Shown here: in pieces, positions 1 through 7,457 of the stretch
Numbering within the stretch: position 1 is the stretch's first letter
Layout: the number at the start of each line of letters is the position of its first letter
Source: JAFDVN01 sp035758545
Lineage (GTDB): Bacteria; Acidobacteriota; Holophagae; Holophagales; Holophagaceae
Direction of reading: 5' to 3'
Assembly (NCBI GenBank): GCA_035758545.1
Contig: DASTWQ010000087.1
Location: 1 to 16,996 of the forward strand
Length of the DNA: 16,996 nucleotides
Notes under the pieces: model-generated
Seen by the model: the letters and a program-made list of their open reading frames with translations, nothing else
Told to the model about the DNA's origin: nothing
The model's database searches: none
Translations under genes and position numbers: made by a program

Positions 1-365
1 GACAGGGCGCCCTGGAGGTCGCCGCCCGCGAGCTTGCTGGCGATGGCCTGGGGAGCGGAGCCCAGGTTCAGGGCGGAGCCAGCGCCGCTGAAGGCGCCCC
101 AGGTCGTCTTGGCGGGGTCCGCCGCGAAGCTGAAGCTCACCCCCGAGAGGGGGGTCCCGTTGGTGCAGACCAGGTCCAGCACCAGGGAGCCGCCGCTGGA
201 GGCAGGGTCCTTCACGAGGCGGAACGCCCCGGTGGTGGGGTCGGTGTAGGTCAGGGTGGTGGCGGAGGCCGGCGCCGGGCTGCTGGACCCCCCGCCCCCG
301 CTGCTGCAGGCGGCGAGGAGCAGGAGGGCGGAGAGGCCGGCCAGGGAAGGGAGGGTCAGGCGCAT
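1..365 (-). CDS. Lipoprotein with cohesin-like domain (partial, 3' end outside window)
   Basis: The first 121 codons are visible; the rest lies beyond the window edge. The start is the ATG at 365, preceded by a GGAG ribosome-binding site. The N-terminus is a lipoprotein signal peptide: MRLT, a hydrophobic stretch, and a LAAC lipobox with the lipidated cysteine at residue 20. A Gly/Ser spacer follows (residues 21-34), as expected for a membrane-anchored exported protein. Residues 61-89 alternate hydrophobic and polar residues in the style of a cohesin-fold strand pair (LVLDLV, then LSGVSFSF, then DPAKTTW). The start lies 13 bp after the stop of the dockerin-like BNR gene, so the two are probably co-transcribed. 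The lipoprotein nature is well supported; the cohesin call is a by-eye resemblance in a truncated sequence and could instead be another Ig-like beta-sandwich. Confidence 0.75.
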   Translation of the reverse strand, partial: MRLTLPSLAGLSALLLLAACSSGGGGSSSPAPASATTLTYTDPTTGAFRLVKDPASSGGSLVLDLVCTNGTPLSGVSFSFAADPAKTTWGAFSGAGSALNLGSAPQAIASKLAGGDLQGAL

Positions 366-378
366 GGTCGGCTCCGGA

Positions 379-3300
379 TCAGAAGTTCGCGAGGAAGAGG
401 GTGAGATCCGCGTCGCCGATGGCGCCATCCCCGTTCAGGTCCCCCGCCGCGAGGGAGGTCGCGTCGGTCTTCCCGTAGAGGGACATGAGGGTCAGCAGGT
501 CCCGCACGTCGGTGAAGGTGTCCCCGTTGATGTCGAGGGTCTTCACGTGCACGGTGAGGGTCGCGGAGGCGGTGCCGGCGCTCTGGGCCTTGATCGCCAC
601 GTCCCCCTTCACGGCGGGCGCCGTGTAGGTGGTGGCGACGCCGCTGGCGGTGGTGGCGGCGCTGAAGCTGCCCGAAGGCGCGCTCCAGGCCACGCTCCCG
701 TAGTTGGTGGTGGCCTTCACGCTGAGGGTCTTGCCCGCGAGCAGGGTCTGGGCGGTGCTGGGGGTGAGGGCGAGGGTCACGGCGGCGGGATCGAAGACCG
801 TCACCGAGGCGGTGCCCGTGGTGGTGCCATCCGACCCGATCGCGGTGACCGTGAAGGTCTGCTGGACGCCGGTGATGCTCGCCGGGGCGGTATAGGTGGT
901 CGTGGCCGCGCCGTCCCCGGCGGTGCTGGTGGGGCTGATGGTCCCGGCGTTGGCCGTCCAGGTCACGGTGTTCGGCGAGAGGGTGGACGTGGCCTTGAAG
1001 GTGGCGGTGGCGCCGACGTTCACGCTGGCGGTGCTGGGAGAGACGCTCACGGAAGGGGTGGCGGCGCCCAGCGGAGCCTCCCACACGCCACGGCCGAAGG
1101 TGGCGACACGGAGGTAGGCCTTGTCCGGCGCCAGGTAGATGTCCCGCACCGCGACGAGGGGCAGTCCGGAGCCGAAGCGGGCCCAGGTGGCGCCGCCGTC
1201 GGTGCTCTCGTAGACGCCGAAGTCCGTGCCCGCGAAGAGGGTGGAGGCATCCCCGGGCAGGTTCTTCACCACGTGCACCGGCACGCCGAACGGCAGGCCG
1301 TTGCTGGAGGCCGCGCTGCCGTCGATGCTGCTGAAGCTCGTTCCGCCGTTGGCGCTCTTCCAGAGGTGGTGGGCGCTGGCGGAGGGGGCGACGGAGGCCA
1401 CGTAGATCGTCTGGGGATCGGTGGGATCGAAGGCGACCCAGCTCAGGTAGGAAGCGCTGCCCGTCAGGCTGCCGCCTTGGGTCCAGGTGCTGCCGCCATT
1501 GGCGGTGACGAAGACCCGGCTCTGGTTGGCCGCGATTGCCAGGCTGTTGCCGTCCGAGGCGGCGGCCCCCAGGTTGCGGATGTAGAGGGCGTTGCTGGGA
1601 TCGGAGCCGGAGCCGGTGCCGCCCGCCGGCAGGCCGGAGGTACCCAGGGCCCCCCAGGTGGCGCCGAAATCGGTGCTTTTGTAGACCTTGCCGTTGGAGG
1701 CGGTGTAGACCGTGTTCGGCGTGGCGGTGGCGCCCAGCACCAGCACGGGCTGGAAGGGGGCCGTGCTGGAGTTGTTGGCCTCCGCGATGCCGCTGTCCGA
1801 TTCCGAGAAGCCCGCACCGCCGTTGGTGCTGCGGTAGATGGCGGTGTAGTAGAGGCTGCCCAGGACCTGGCTTGCGTCCGCGGGATTCCAGACGGTGCCG
1901 AAGCCGTCGCCGCCGATGTGGTCGTCGAAGGTGCCGCTGGCGCCCAGGGAGGCGGCGGCGCCCTTCACCCGGATGCGGGTGCCGTTGTCCTGCAGGCCCA
2001 GGGAGATGCGCTCCTTGGCGTCCGTGGCGTTGGTGGCCTGGGTGGAGCCCAGGTTGTAGCAGAGGTGGGTGGCCAGGCCCTGGTTCCAGCCGTTGTAGAC
2101 GAAGGCGCTGTTGTCGCCCGTGGGGACGGTGGTGTTGAAGGGGTCCCGGAACACGGCGAGGCCGCCGTCGTTGCCCACGTAGAGCATGGTCCGCAGGCTG
2201 TTGGTGGACCAGGCGGTGCAATGGAAGTCGGCGTGCACGTAGGGATGGCCGCTGCCGTACCAGTGGCTGAGCTGGGTCCAGCTCGCGCCGCCGTCCAGGG
2301 TCCGGTAGAGCGCCAGGTTGGCGCCCACGAAGACATGGCTGGCATCGGCGGGATCCACGGCGAGGCCGTGGTTGTAGAAGGCCTGGCCGCCGTCCCCGCT
2401 CATCTGGGGGCCCGTGCCCTGGAAGAGGCCGCCGGAGGCGGTGGGCGCGGCGACGAAGGTCCAGGTCTGGCCGGCGTCCGTGGTCTTCAGCAGGCCCCGG
2501 GCGATGTTGCCGGAGGCCTTGTCCTCGTAGATGCCACAGCCCTGGGTGGCGCTGGCGGGGGTGGTGGCGACGGTGATGCGGCCCGGCGTGGTGCTGGCCT
2601 TGTAGGTGACCGAGGCGGCGCTCCAGGACTGGCCGGCGTTGGAGGAGTACCAGATGCCCTGGTTGGTGCCCTCGGAGCTGCAGACGAGGTGGGTGGCGTC
2701 GAAGGCCTGGACGGTCCAGATGCTCCCCGCGGGCTGGCTCACCTTGCTGAAGGTGGATCCGCCGTCGGTGGAGCGGAGCAGGCCGGCGTTGGTGCCCACG
2801 AGGACGACGTTCGCGTCCACGGCGAGGATCTGATAGGACCGCGTCGGGGTGGCGCCGGTGATGGTCGCGGCGGTCCAGTGGGCGCCGCCGTCGGTGGTCT
2901 TGTAGATGCCCGTCCCGGTGGCGTCGAAGGCGTCGCCCAGGGCCAGATAGAGGGTCAGGTGGTCCGCGGGGCTCATGGCCAGGGCGCCGCAGGAGACGTT
3001 GCCGGTGGCGCTGCTGGCGGGGAGGCTGTCCGTGATGGGCGTCCAGGTCCAGGTGCCCAGGGTGGTGGCGTCGGCGTTGGTGCTCTTCCACACACCGCCG
3101 CCGCTGGTGGCCAGGTAGACCGTGGCCGGGGCGGTGGGATCCACGACGATGGCCACCGGGCGACCGCTGTCCGTGTCCGGGAAGGTGGTGCTGCCGAAGG
3201 GCCCCAGGTTCGTCCAGGTGCCCGGAGCGCCACCGGCGAGGGGGGCCGCCAGGGCCGAGGGCCGCAGGCCGGTGCGGGGGAAGGAGCCGGGCCACTTGGC

Positions 3301-3486
3301 CACTTCCCGGGCCGCGGCGGCGTTCTTGTAGGCCAGGTACTGGGGGGTCACCTCGCCGAACCAGGTGAGGTTCCAGGCGGCGCGGCCGCCGGGATCATCG
3401 GGATCCTGGCGGGCCACCTGGGCGGACAGGGGGCTCGCGAGGGCGAGGAGCAGGAGGGCGGCGAGGATGGAGCGGAGGCGCGGCAT
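379..3486 (-). CDS. Secreted BNR/Asp-box repeat protein with two Ig-like domains and C-terminal dockerin-like EF-hand pair
   Basis: With the ATG at 3486 the protein has 1035 residues. It starts with a clean Sec signal peptide (MPRLRS, hydrophobic core, cleavage after SPLSA). I preferred this start to an in-frame ATG at 3492 and to a TTG at 3543 because the signal peptide begins here and a GGGA lies at suitable spacing. Residues about 80-805 carry at least ten Asp-box motifs (for example STDGGSTF, TTDAGQTW, TLDGGASW, STDGGATW), typical of sialidase/VPS10-like beta-propellers. Two Ig-like domains follow (about 811-898 and 901-983). The last 52 residues hold two DxNxDx6D calcium loops (D985-N987-D989-D996 and D1016-N1018-D1020-D1027), 31 residues apart, as in type I dockerins. 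No enzymatic residues were recognised; a surface-binding or scaffold role is inferred. It probably forms an operon with the downstream lipoprotein. Confidence 0.9.
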   Translation of the reverse strand: MPRLRSILAALLLLALASPLSAQVARQDPDDPGGRAAWNLTWFGEVTPQYLAYKNAAAAREVAKWPGSFPRTGLRPSALAAPLAGGAPGTWTNLGPFGSTTFPDTDSGRPVAIVVDPTAPATVYLATSGGGVWKSTNADATTLGTWTWTPITDSLPASSATGNVSCGALAMSPADHLTLYLALGDAFDATGTGIYKTTDGGAHWTAATITGATPTRSYQILAVDANVVLVGTNAGLLRSTDGGSTFSKVSQPAGSIWTVQAFDATHLVCSSEGTNQGIWYSSNAGQSWSAASVTYKASTTPGRITVATTPASATQGCGIYEDKASGNIARGLLKTTDAGQTWTFVAAPTASGGLFQGTGPQMSGDGGQAFYNHGLAVDPADASHVFVGANLALYRTLDGGASWTQLSHWYGSGHPYVHADFHCTAWSTNSLRTMLYVGNDGGLAVFRDPFNTTVPTGDNSAFVYNGWNQGLATHLCYNLGSTQATNATDAKERISLGLQDNGTRIRVKGAAASLGASGTFDDHIGGDGFGTVWNPADASQVLGSLYYTAIYRSTNGGAGFSESDSGIAEANNSSTAPFQPVLVLGATATPNTVYTASNGKVYKSTDFGATWGALGTSGLPAGGTGSGSDPSNALYIRNLGAAASDGNSLAIAANQSRVFVTANGGSTWTQGGSLTGSASYLSWVAFDPTDPQTIYVASVAPSASAHHLWKSANGGTSFSSIDGSAASSNGLPFGVPVHVVKNLPGDASTLFAGTDFGVYESTDGGATWARFGSGLPLVAVRDIYLAPDKAYLRVATFGRGVWEAPLGAATPSVSVSPSTASVNVGATATFKATSTLSPNTVTWTANAGTISPTSTAGDGAATTTYTAPASITGVQQTFTVTAIGSDGTTTGTASVTVFDPAAVTLALTPSTAQTLLAGKTLSVKATTNYGSVAWSAPSGSFSAATTASGVATTYTAPAVKGDVAIKAQSAGTASATLTVHVKTLDINGDTFTDVRDLLTLMSLYGKTDATSLAAGDLNGDGAIGDADLTLFLANF

Positions 3487-3513
3487 GGGCATCCCGGGGG
3501 TAGAGACGAAGGC

Positions 3514-3530
3514 GGGGCCCCAGGGGCCCC
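3514..3530. other. Tandem 8-bp palindrome in the BNR-gene leader
   Basis: GGGGCCCC occurs twice, separated by one A, 28 bp upstream of the BNR start codon. The RNA could fold as a GC stem of about 6 bp with a 5-nt loop. It might be a leader structure affecting translation or an operator. The sequence is certain; any role is a guess. Confidence 0.3.
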
Positions 3531-3635
3531 GGTGACATATCAATCGGCCATTTTGAGGGCGACCCTAAGCCATGGCCCCATTAATTTTCGTCAAGGCTGA
3601 GGTCGGACCCCGGGTAGGGAAGTCCTCCTTCCGCG

Positions 3636-3664
3636 TTGACCCCGCCTGCCATCGGTTCTAGGGT
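3636..3664 (+). promoter_or_regulatory. Candidate sigma70 promoter for the XPB-type helicase
   Basis: TTGACC at 3636-3641 is followed after 17 bp by TAGGGT at 3659-3664. The -35 box matches the consensus at five of six positions; the -10 box is weak (TA and the final T only). Transcription would begin near 3671, giving a leader of about 15 nt before the GTG start. It lies in the 199-bp region between the divergent BNR and helicase start codons. Confidence 0.4.
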
Positions 3665-3685
3665 CAGAGATTTAGCCGGATCCCC

Positions 3686-5431
3686 GTGATCGCCCTGCGC
3701 CCCGAGAACCCCCTGATCGTCCAGTCGGACCGGACCCTCCTTCTGGAGGTCGCCCACCCGGCCTTCGAGCAGGTGCGCGACGAGCTGGCCCGGTTCGCGG
3801 AGCTGGTGAAGAGCCCCGAGCACATCCACACCTTCCGGGTGACGCCCCTGAGCCTCTGGAACGCCTCGGCCTCCGGCGTCCCCTGCGAAGAGATGATCGC
3901 CACCCTGGAGCGCTGGTCGAAGTACCCGGTGCCCCAGAACCTCATCCAGGAGATCCAGGACCACGGCACCCGCTACGGCAAGCTGCGGCTGGTCCAGAAG
4001 GGCGACCGGCTGGCCCTGGAGATGGACGACCGCGGCCTCTTCTGGGAGATCGAGCACCAGAAGGTCCTCCAGGGCTTCCTCGCCGAGCCCTACCCCGATG
4101 AGCGGGGCATCTACCTCCAGCCCGGCAGCCGGGGCGAGGTGAAGCTGCACCTCATCCGTCTGGGCCATCCGGTCCAGGACCTCGCCGGCTACAAGCCCGG
4201 CGACCCGCTGCCCTTCGAGCTCAGTCCGGAGCTGAAGGCCAGCCACAAGCCCTTCGACCTGCGGCCCTACCAGAAGGCCGCCGTGGACGTCTTCCACGCC
4301 GGCGGCGGGCCCGAGGGCGGCGCCGGCGTGCTGGTGCTGCCCTGCGGCGCGGGCAAGACCGTCATCGGCATCGGCTGCATGGACCGCCTCAAGACCCACA
4401 CCCTGGTGCTCACCACCAACGGCACCGCGGTGAAGCAGTGGAAGCAGGAGCTGCTGGACAAGACCTCGCTGACCGAGGAGCAGGTGGGGCTCTACACGGG
4501 CGACACCAAGGAGATCAAGCCGGTCACCATCGCCACCTACCAGATCCTCACCTACCGCAAGAGCAAGGACGCCCCCTTCGAGCACTTCAAGCTCTTCGAG
4601 GCGGCCAACTGGGGCCTGGTCATCTACGACGAGGTGCACATGCTCCCGGCGCCGGTCTTCCGGGCCGTGGCGGATCTCCAGGCCAAGCGCCGCCTGGGCC
4701 TCACCGCGACCCTGGTGCGGGAGGACGGCAAGGAGGAGGACGTCTTCTCCCTCATCGGCCCCAAGCGGGTGGACGTGCCATGGAAGATGCTCGAGAAGGA
4801 GGGTTTCATCGCGACGGCCCACTGCCTCGAGATCCGTGTGCCCCTACCCACGGACGAGCGCATGGAGTACGCCGTCGCCGACCAGCGCCTGCGCTTCCGC
4901 ATCGCCTCCGAGAACAGCCTCAAGCTGGCCCTCGTGGACGAGCTGATCGCCGGCCACCCGAAGGACAGCATCCTCATCATCGGCCAGTACCTGGAGCAGC
5001 TCCGCATCCTCGGCGAGCGGCTGAAGGCGCCGGTGCTCACGGGCCAGACCCCGGAGAAGGAGCGCGAGGCCCTCTTCAAGCAGTTCCGCACCGGCGAGCT
5101 GCGGGTGCTGATCGTCAGCAAGGTGGCCAACTTCGCCATCGACCTGCCGGACGCCTCCGTGGCCATCCAGGTGAGCGGCACCTTCGGCTCCCGGCAGGAG
5201 GAAGCCCAGCGCCTGGGCCGAATCCTCCGCCCCAAGGGCGACCGGAACGTGAGCTACTTCTACAGCCTCATCAGCAAGGACAGCACCGAGCAGGAGTTCG
5301 CCCGCAACCGCCAGCTCTTCCTCACCGAGCAGGGCTACCGCTACCTCATCGAGAGCCGCCACTTCGAAGCGAACGGCGCCCTGAGCGAGCCCAAGGTGTG
5401 GAAGCAGCTGCTGGCGGAGACCGGCGGCTGA
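3686..5431 (+). CDS. XPB/Rad25-type DNA helicase (SF2)
   Basis: The product is a 581-residue ATP-dependent DNA translocase of the XPB family, which in eukaryotes and archaea opens DNA in repair and transcription. The start is GTG at 3686, with GGA a few bases upstream; an in-frame stop at 3659 limits the ORF. Residues 1-170 match the XPB-like N-terminal region. The helicase core has Walker A PCGAGKT (219-225), a DEVH box (315-318), motif III in RLGLTAT (336-342), the family-typical RED motif (in VREDGKE, 344-350) and motif VI QRLGRILRPK (508-517). Length is normal for bacterial members. It stands alone: divergent from the BNR gene, convergent with pgpA, and no Bax1-like nuclease partner is visible nearby. 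The assignment to XPB rather than a generic DEAD/DEAH helicase rests on the RED motif and domain order. Confidence 0.93.
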   Translation: MIALRPENPLIVQSDRTLLLEVAHPAFEQVRDELARFAELVKSPEHIHTFRVTPLSLWNASASGVPCEEMIATLERWSKYPVPQNLIQEIQDHGTRYGKLRLVQKGDRLALEMDDRGLFWEIEHQKVLQGFLAEPYPDERGIYLQPGSRGEVKLHLIRLGHPVQDLAGYKPGDPLPFELSPELKASHKPFDLRPYQKAAVDVFHAGGGPEGGAGVLVLPCGAGKTVIGIGCMDRLKTHTLVLTTNGTAVKQWKQELLDKTSLTEEQVGLYTGDTKEIKPVTIATYQILTYRKSKDAPFEHFKLFEAANWGLVIYDEVHMLPAPVFRAVADLQAKRRLGLTATLVREDGKEEDVFSLIGPKRVDVPWKMLEKEGFIATAHCLEIRVPLPTDERMEYAVADQRLRFRIASENSLKLALVDELIAGHPKDSILIIGQYLEQLRILGERLKAPVLTGQTPEKEREALFKQFRTGELRVLIVSKVANFAIDLPDASVAIQVSGTFGSRQEEAQRLGRILRPKGDRNVSYFYSLISKDSTEQEFARNRQLFLTEQGYRYLIESRHFEANGALSEPKVWKQLLAETGG

Positions 5432-5438
5432 TCAGCCG
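5425..5438. other. 14-bp perfect palindrome across the helicase stop codon
   Basis: CGGCTGATCAGCCG is perfectly self-complementary and contains the helicase TGA (5429-5431). It lies at the mouth of the 54-bp convergent gap with pgpA. A hairpin of five pairs with a 4-nt loop is possible, but there is no T-run on either side, so a terminator role is uncertain. Confidence 0.3.
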
Positions 5439-5485
5439 TTCCACTGCCTAGTAAGGATGTCATCCGATCCGGTTTCGGAAGGCCT

Positions 5486-6187
5486 TCAGTGGTGCCAGAA
5501 CATCCTTGGGATGGGCCACGGGATGAGGTGCCATTTCGAGAGCTGGAGAAGGACCAGGACGGGGATCGCGGCGTAAAGGCCGGCCACCACGTCATCGGCC
5601 ATGATGCCCTCGCCGTCCGGAAGGATCTGGATCTCCCGGCAGGGCCAGGGTTTCCAGATATCCAAGAGCCGGAAGGCCAGAAAAGCCAGCAGGACGGGGG
5701 CGAGGAATTCCCAAGGGGAATAGCCCAACTGGCCGAGATCCGCCCAATGGCGCAACGTCGTCAGGGGATTGGAGAAGGGTAGGGCGCCTGCGACAGGGAC
5801 CAGGCTGATCCAGAGCCCAGCCCACTCGTCGATGACGATGAGGCCTGGATCCTCTTGACCCAGTTCGTGGGCGCAGAGGGTTGATGCTGGGATGCCGAAC
5901 CTGATCCAGGCCCAGGCTCCGGCCAGGGTGGCGAGGAGGGGCAGGAAGGAGAGGAACGGATGGGCCAGCTGTCCTGCGCTGGTCAGGGCGTCCCCGCCCA
6001 TCGCGGAGGTCAACCACGTCAGGACCTGCATGACCAGGATCCAGGCGACCAGCGCCGCCAGGCTCCCCCAGGTGCCTGGCGCCGGCTTGAGGTAGCCGCT
6101 CCCGAACCCCGTCGCCACCCACCAGGCCCAGCGGGGCGCCTTCGCGCCTCCAGCCTCCAGTCCCCGGCCTCCAGCCTGATCAGACAT
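5486..6187 (-). CDS. pgpA: Phosphatidylglycerophosphatase A
   Basis: The enzyme removes the phosphate from phosphatidylglycerol phosphate to give phosphatidylglycerol, in the inner membrane. The 233 residues show the PgpA hallmarks: GFGSGYLKPAPGTWGS (27-42), DPGLIVIDEWAGLW with the acidic pair D120/E121, FRLLDIWKPWP (172-182) and GIMADDVVAGLYA (194-206). Hydrophobic segments lie at about 45-60, 80-97, 124-137, 163-176 and 206-215. The ATG at 6187 overlaps the end of the upstream permease gene by 8 bp, suggesting translational coupling. The first 18 residues or so are encoded by a degenerate heptamer array (6149-6176), so this N-terminus may be a recent acquisition; a GTG at codon 24 is an alternative but would leave little before the conserved motif. 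Third codon positions look more mixed in base than in neighbouring genes. Confidence 0.93.
   Translation of the reverse strand: MSDQAGGRGLEAGGAKAPRWAWWVATGFGSGYLKPAPGTWGSLAALVAWILVMQVLTWLTSAMGGDALTSAGQLAHPFLSFLPLLATLAGAWAWIRFGIPASTLCAHELGQEDPGLIVIDEWAGLWISLVPVAGALPFSNPLTTLRHWADLGQLGYSPWEFLAPVLLAFLAFRLLDIWKPWPCREIQILPDGEGIMADDVVAGLYAAIPVLVLLQLSKWHLIPWPIPRMFWHH
6149..6176. repeat. Four-unit heptamer array inside the pgpA 5' end
   Basis: On the plus strand the units are TCCAGCC, TCCAGTC, CCCGGCC and TCCAGCC, that is GGCTGGA and variants on the minus strand, 28 bp in total. The same unit in the same number occurs at 14651-14678, with a variant at 8140-8167. Here it is translated as part of PgpA (residues roughly 4-13). 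Confidence 0.65.
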
Positions 6188-7457
6188 GTCGGAGCGCCTC
6201 CACGATGCGCAGCTTCGCCGCCTTGAGGCCGGGGTAGAGCGCGGCCACCTGGAGGGTGAGCTGGAGGAACAGGAAGGTGCCGAGGTAGACCAGGGGCACC
6301 GCCTCGATGTGCAGGGGATAGCCGTGGGCGCTGCCGGGAGGCGCGGGCATCTGGATGCGGGCGGCGTTGGCGGCGGCCCGGAGCGCCAGGGTCGCGGCCA
6401 GGCCCAGCAGGCCGCCGATCGCGCCGAGGGTGGCGCCCTCCCACTGCAGGAGGCGAACCAGCTGACCGGGCCGGAGGCCCACGGCCCTGAGCACGCCGAA
6501 CTCCCGCACCCGCTCCATGACGCTCATGAGCAGGGTGTTGGCGGTGGCGAGCCAGACCACGAGGAAGAGCACCAGGCCCATGAACCCGAAGATGAAGAGG
6601 TAGAGCAGGCGCACCTGCTTGAAGAAGGCCGCCAGGTCCGTCCAGGGCAGGGCGGTCTCGCCGGGGTCCAGGGCGCCCCGCACGGCGGCGAGGCCCTCGG
6701 CCAGGCGGCCGGGCTCCTTCAGCACCACCGAGAGCCGGGACCGGGCGCCGCCGGCGTCCAGCAGGGCCTCGGCGGTGGCGAGGCTCGTGAGCAGGGCCCG
6801 GTCGTTGAGCTCCTTCACGCCCTGGTCCACGAGGCCCACGACGGTGACGTCCACGGCGTTGAGGGCGCCGTCCTTGGTGGTGGCCATCAGGGTCAGGCTG
6901 GAGCCCACGGAGGCGCCCAGGGCCTTGGCGAGGCCGGGGCCCAGGACCACCTCCCGGGCCGTGGGATCCGCCGCCAGCCAGCGGGAGCCGGCGCCGCCGG
7001 GCAGGGCCGCGGCGTCCTTCACCTGGTCCGCCACCGCCATGAAGCGGGGCTCCCGGGCGGGATCCACCGCCGTGCCCAGGTAGGCCACGCTGCGGCTGCC
7101 GTTGGTGAGCAGGCCCATGAACTGGATGCGGGGCAGCACCTCCGCCACCTCCGGCAGGGCCCGGAGCTTCCCGGCGAGGGCCTCGCCGTCCGGCAGGGCG
7201 AACTGGAGGCTGGCGTCCTCCTGGTCCTGGAGGGCCTTGGCGTCCATGACCTGCAGATGGCCGAGGCCGCCGCGGATGGCGGCGTCCGAGAGGGCCGAGA
7301 AGGTCTGGGCCATGAACCCCCCCGCCAGGGCCATGGCGAGGAAGCCCGCGGCGACGACGAGCACCGTCAGCGCCGTGCGCCGCCGGTTGCGGGCCACGCT
7401 GCGGAGGGCGAGGCGGGCGAGGATCCACCGGGCGGGGATCAGCCGGGAGCCGATCAC
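6180..7457 (-). CDS. ABC transporter permease, FtsX/LolC/MacB family
   Basis: A 425-residue permease of the type that pairs with a LolD/MacB-like ATPase for lipoprotein, lipid or peptide handling rather than ordinary import. Architecture: one N-terminal membrane helix (about 28-50), a large extracytoplasmic domain (about 55-275), then three C-terminal helices (about 284-308, 340-360 and 388-410). The FtsX-domain signature ERVREFGVLRAVG lies at 315-327, just after the second helix. The start overlaps the end of the ATPase gene by 4 bp, and the stop overlaps pgpA, so all three are probably translated from one mRNA. Only one permease gene is present, so the transporter is probably a homodimeric permease with two ATPase subunits. 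The substrate cannot be read from the sequence; no LolA or outer-membrane partner is nearby. Confidence 0.9.
   Translation of the reverse strand: MIGSRLIPARWILARLALRSVARNRRRTALTVLVVAAGFLAMALAGGFMAQTFSALSDAAIRGGLGHLQVMDAKALQDQEDASLQFALPDGEALAGKLRALPEVAEVLPRIQFMGLLTNGSRSVAYLGTAVDPAREPRFMAVADQVKDAAALPGGAGSRWLAADPTAREVVLGPGLAKALGASVGSSLTLMATTKDGALNAVDVTVVGLVDQGVKELNDRALLTSLATAEALLDAGGARSRLSVVLKEPGRLAEGLAAVRGALDPGETALPWTDLAAFFKQVRLLYLFIFGFMGLVLFLVVWLATANTLLMSVMERVREFGVLRAVGLRPGQLVRLLQWEGATLGAIGGLLGLAATLALRAAANAARIQMPAPPGSAHGYPLHIEAVPLVYLGTFLFLQLTLQVAALYPGLKAAKLRIVEALRHV

Noticed and set aside
356..3295. A second long minus-strand frame inside the BNR gene
   Set aside because: Its translation is rich in Arg, His, Pro and Gln, while the overlapping frame gives a signal peptide, Asp-boxes and EF-hand loops.
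3490..3543. Longer N-terminus for the BNR protein from ATG 3492 or TTG 3543
   Set aside because: The residues added from 3543 would put a non-hydrophobic stretch before the signal peptide; the ATG at 3486 gives a standard signal peptide.
256..3600. A 1114-codon open frame on the plus strand
   Set aside because: It lies antisense to the BNR gene, is almost purely Gly/Ala/Val/Arg-rich low-complexity sequence, and has no recognisable domain. Long antisense frames are expected in DNA of this GC content.
3540..3600. A sigma70 promoter for the BNR operon starting from TTGACG on the minus strand
   Set aside because: The nearest TA-rich -10 candidates sit about 20-21 bp away or lack consensus; spacing is too long to call.
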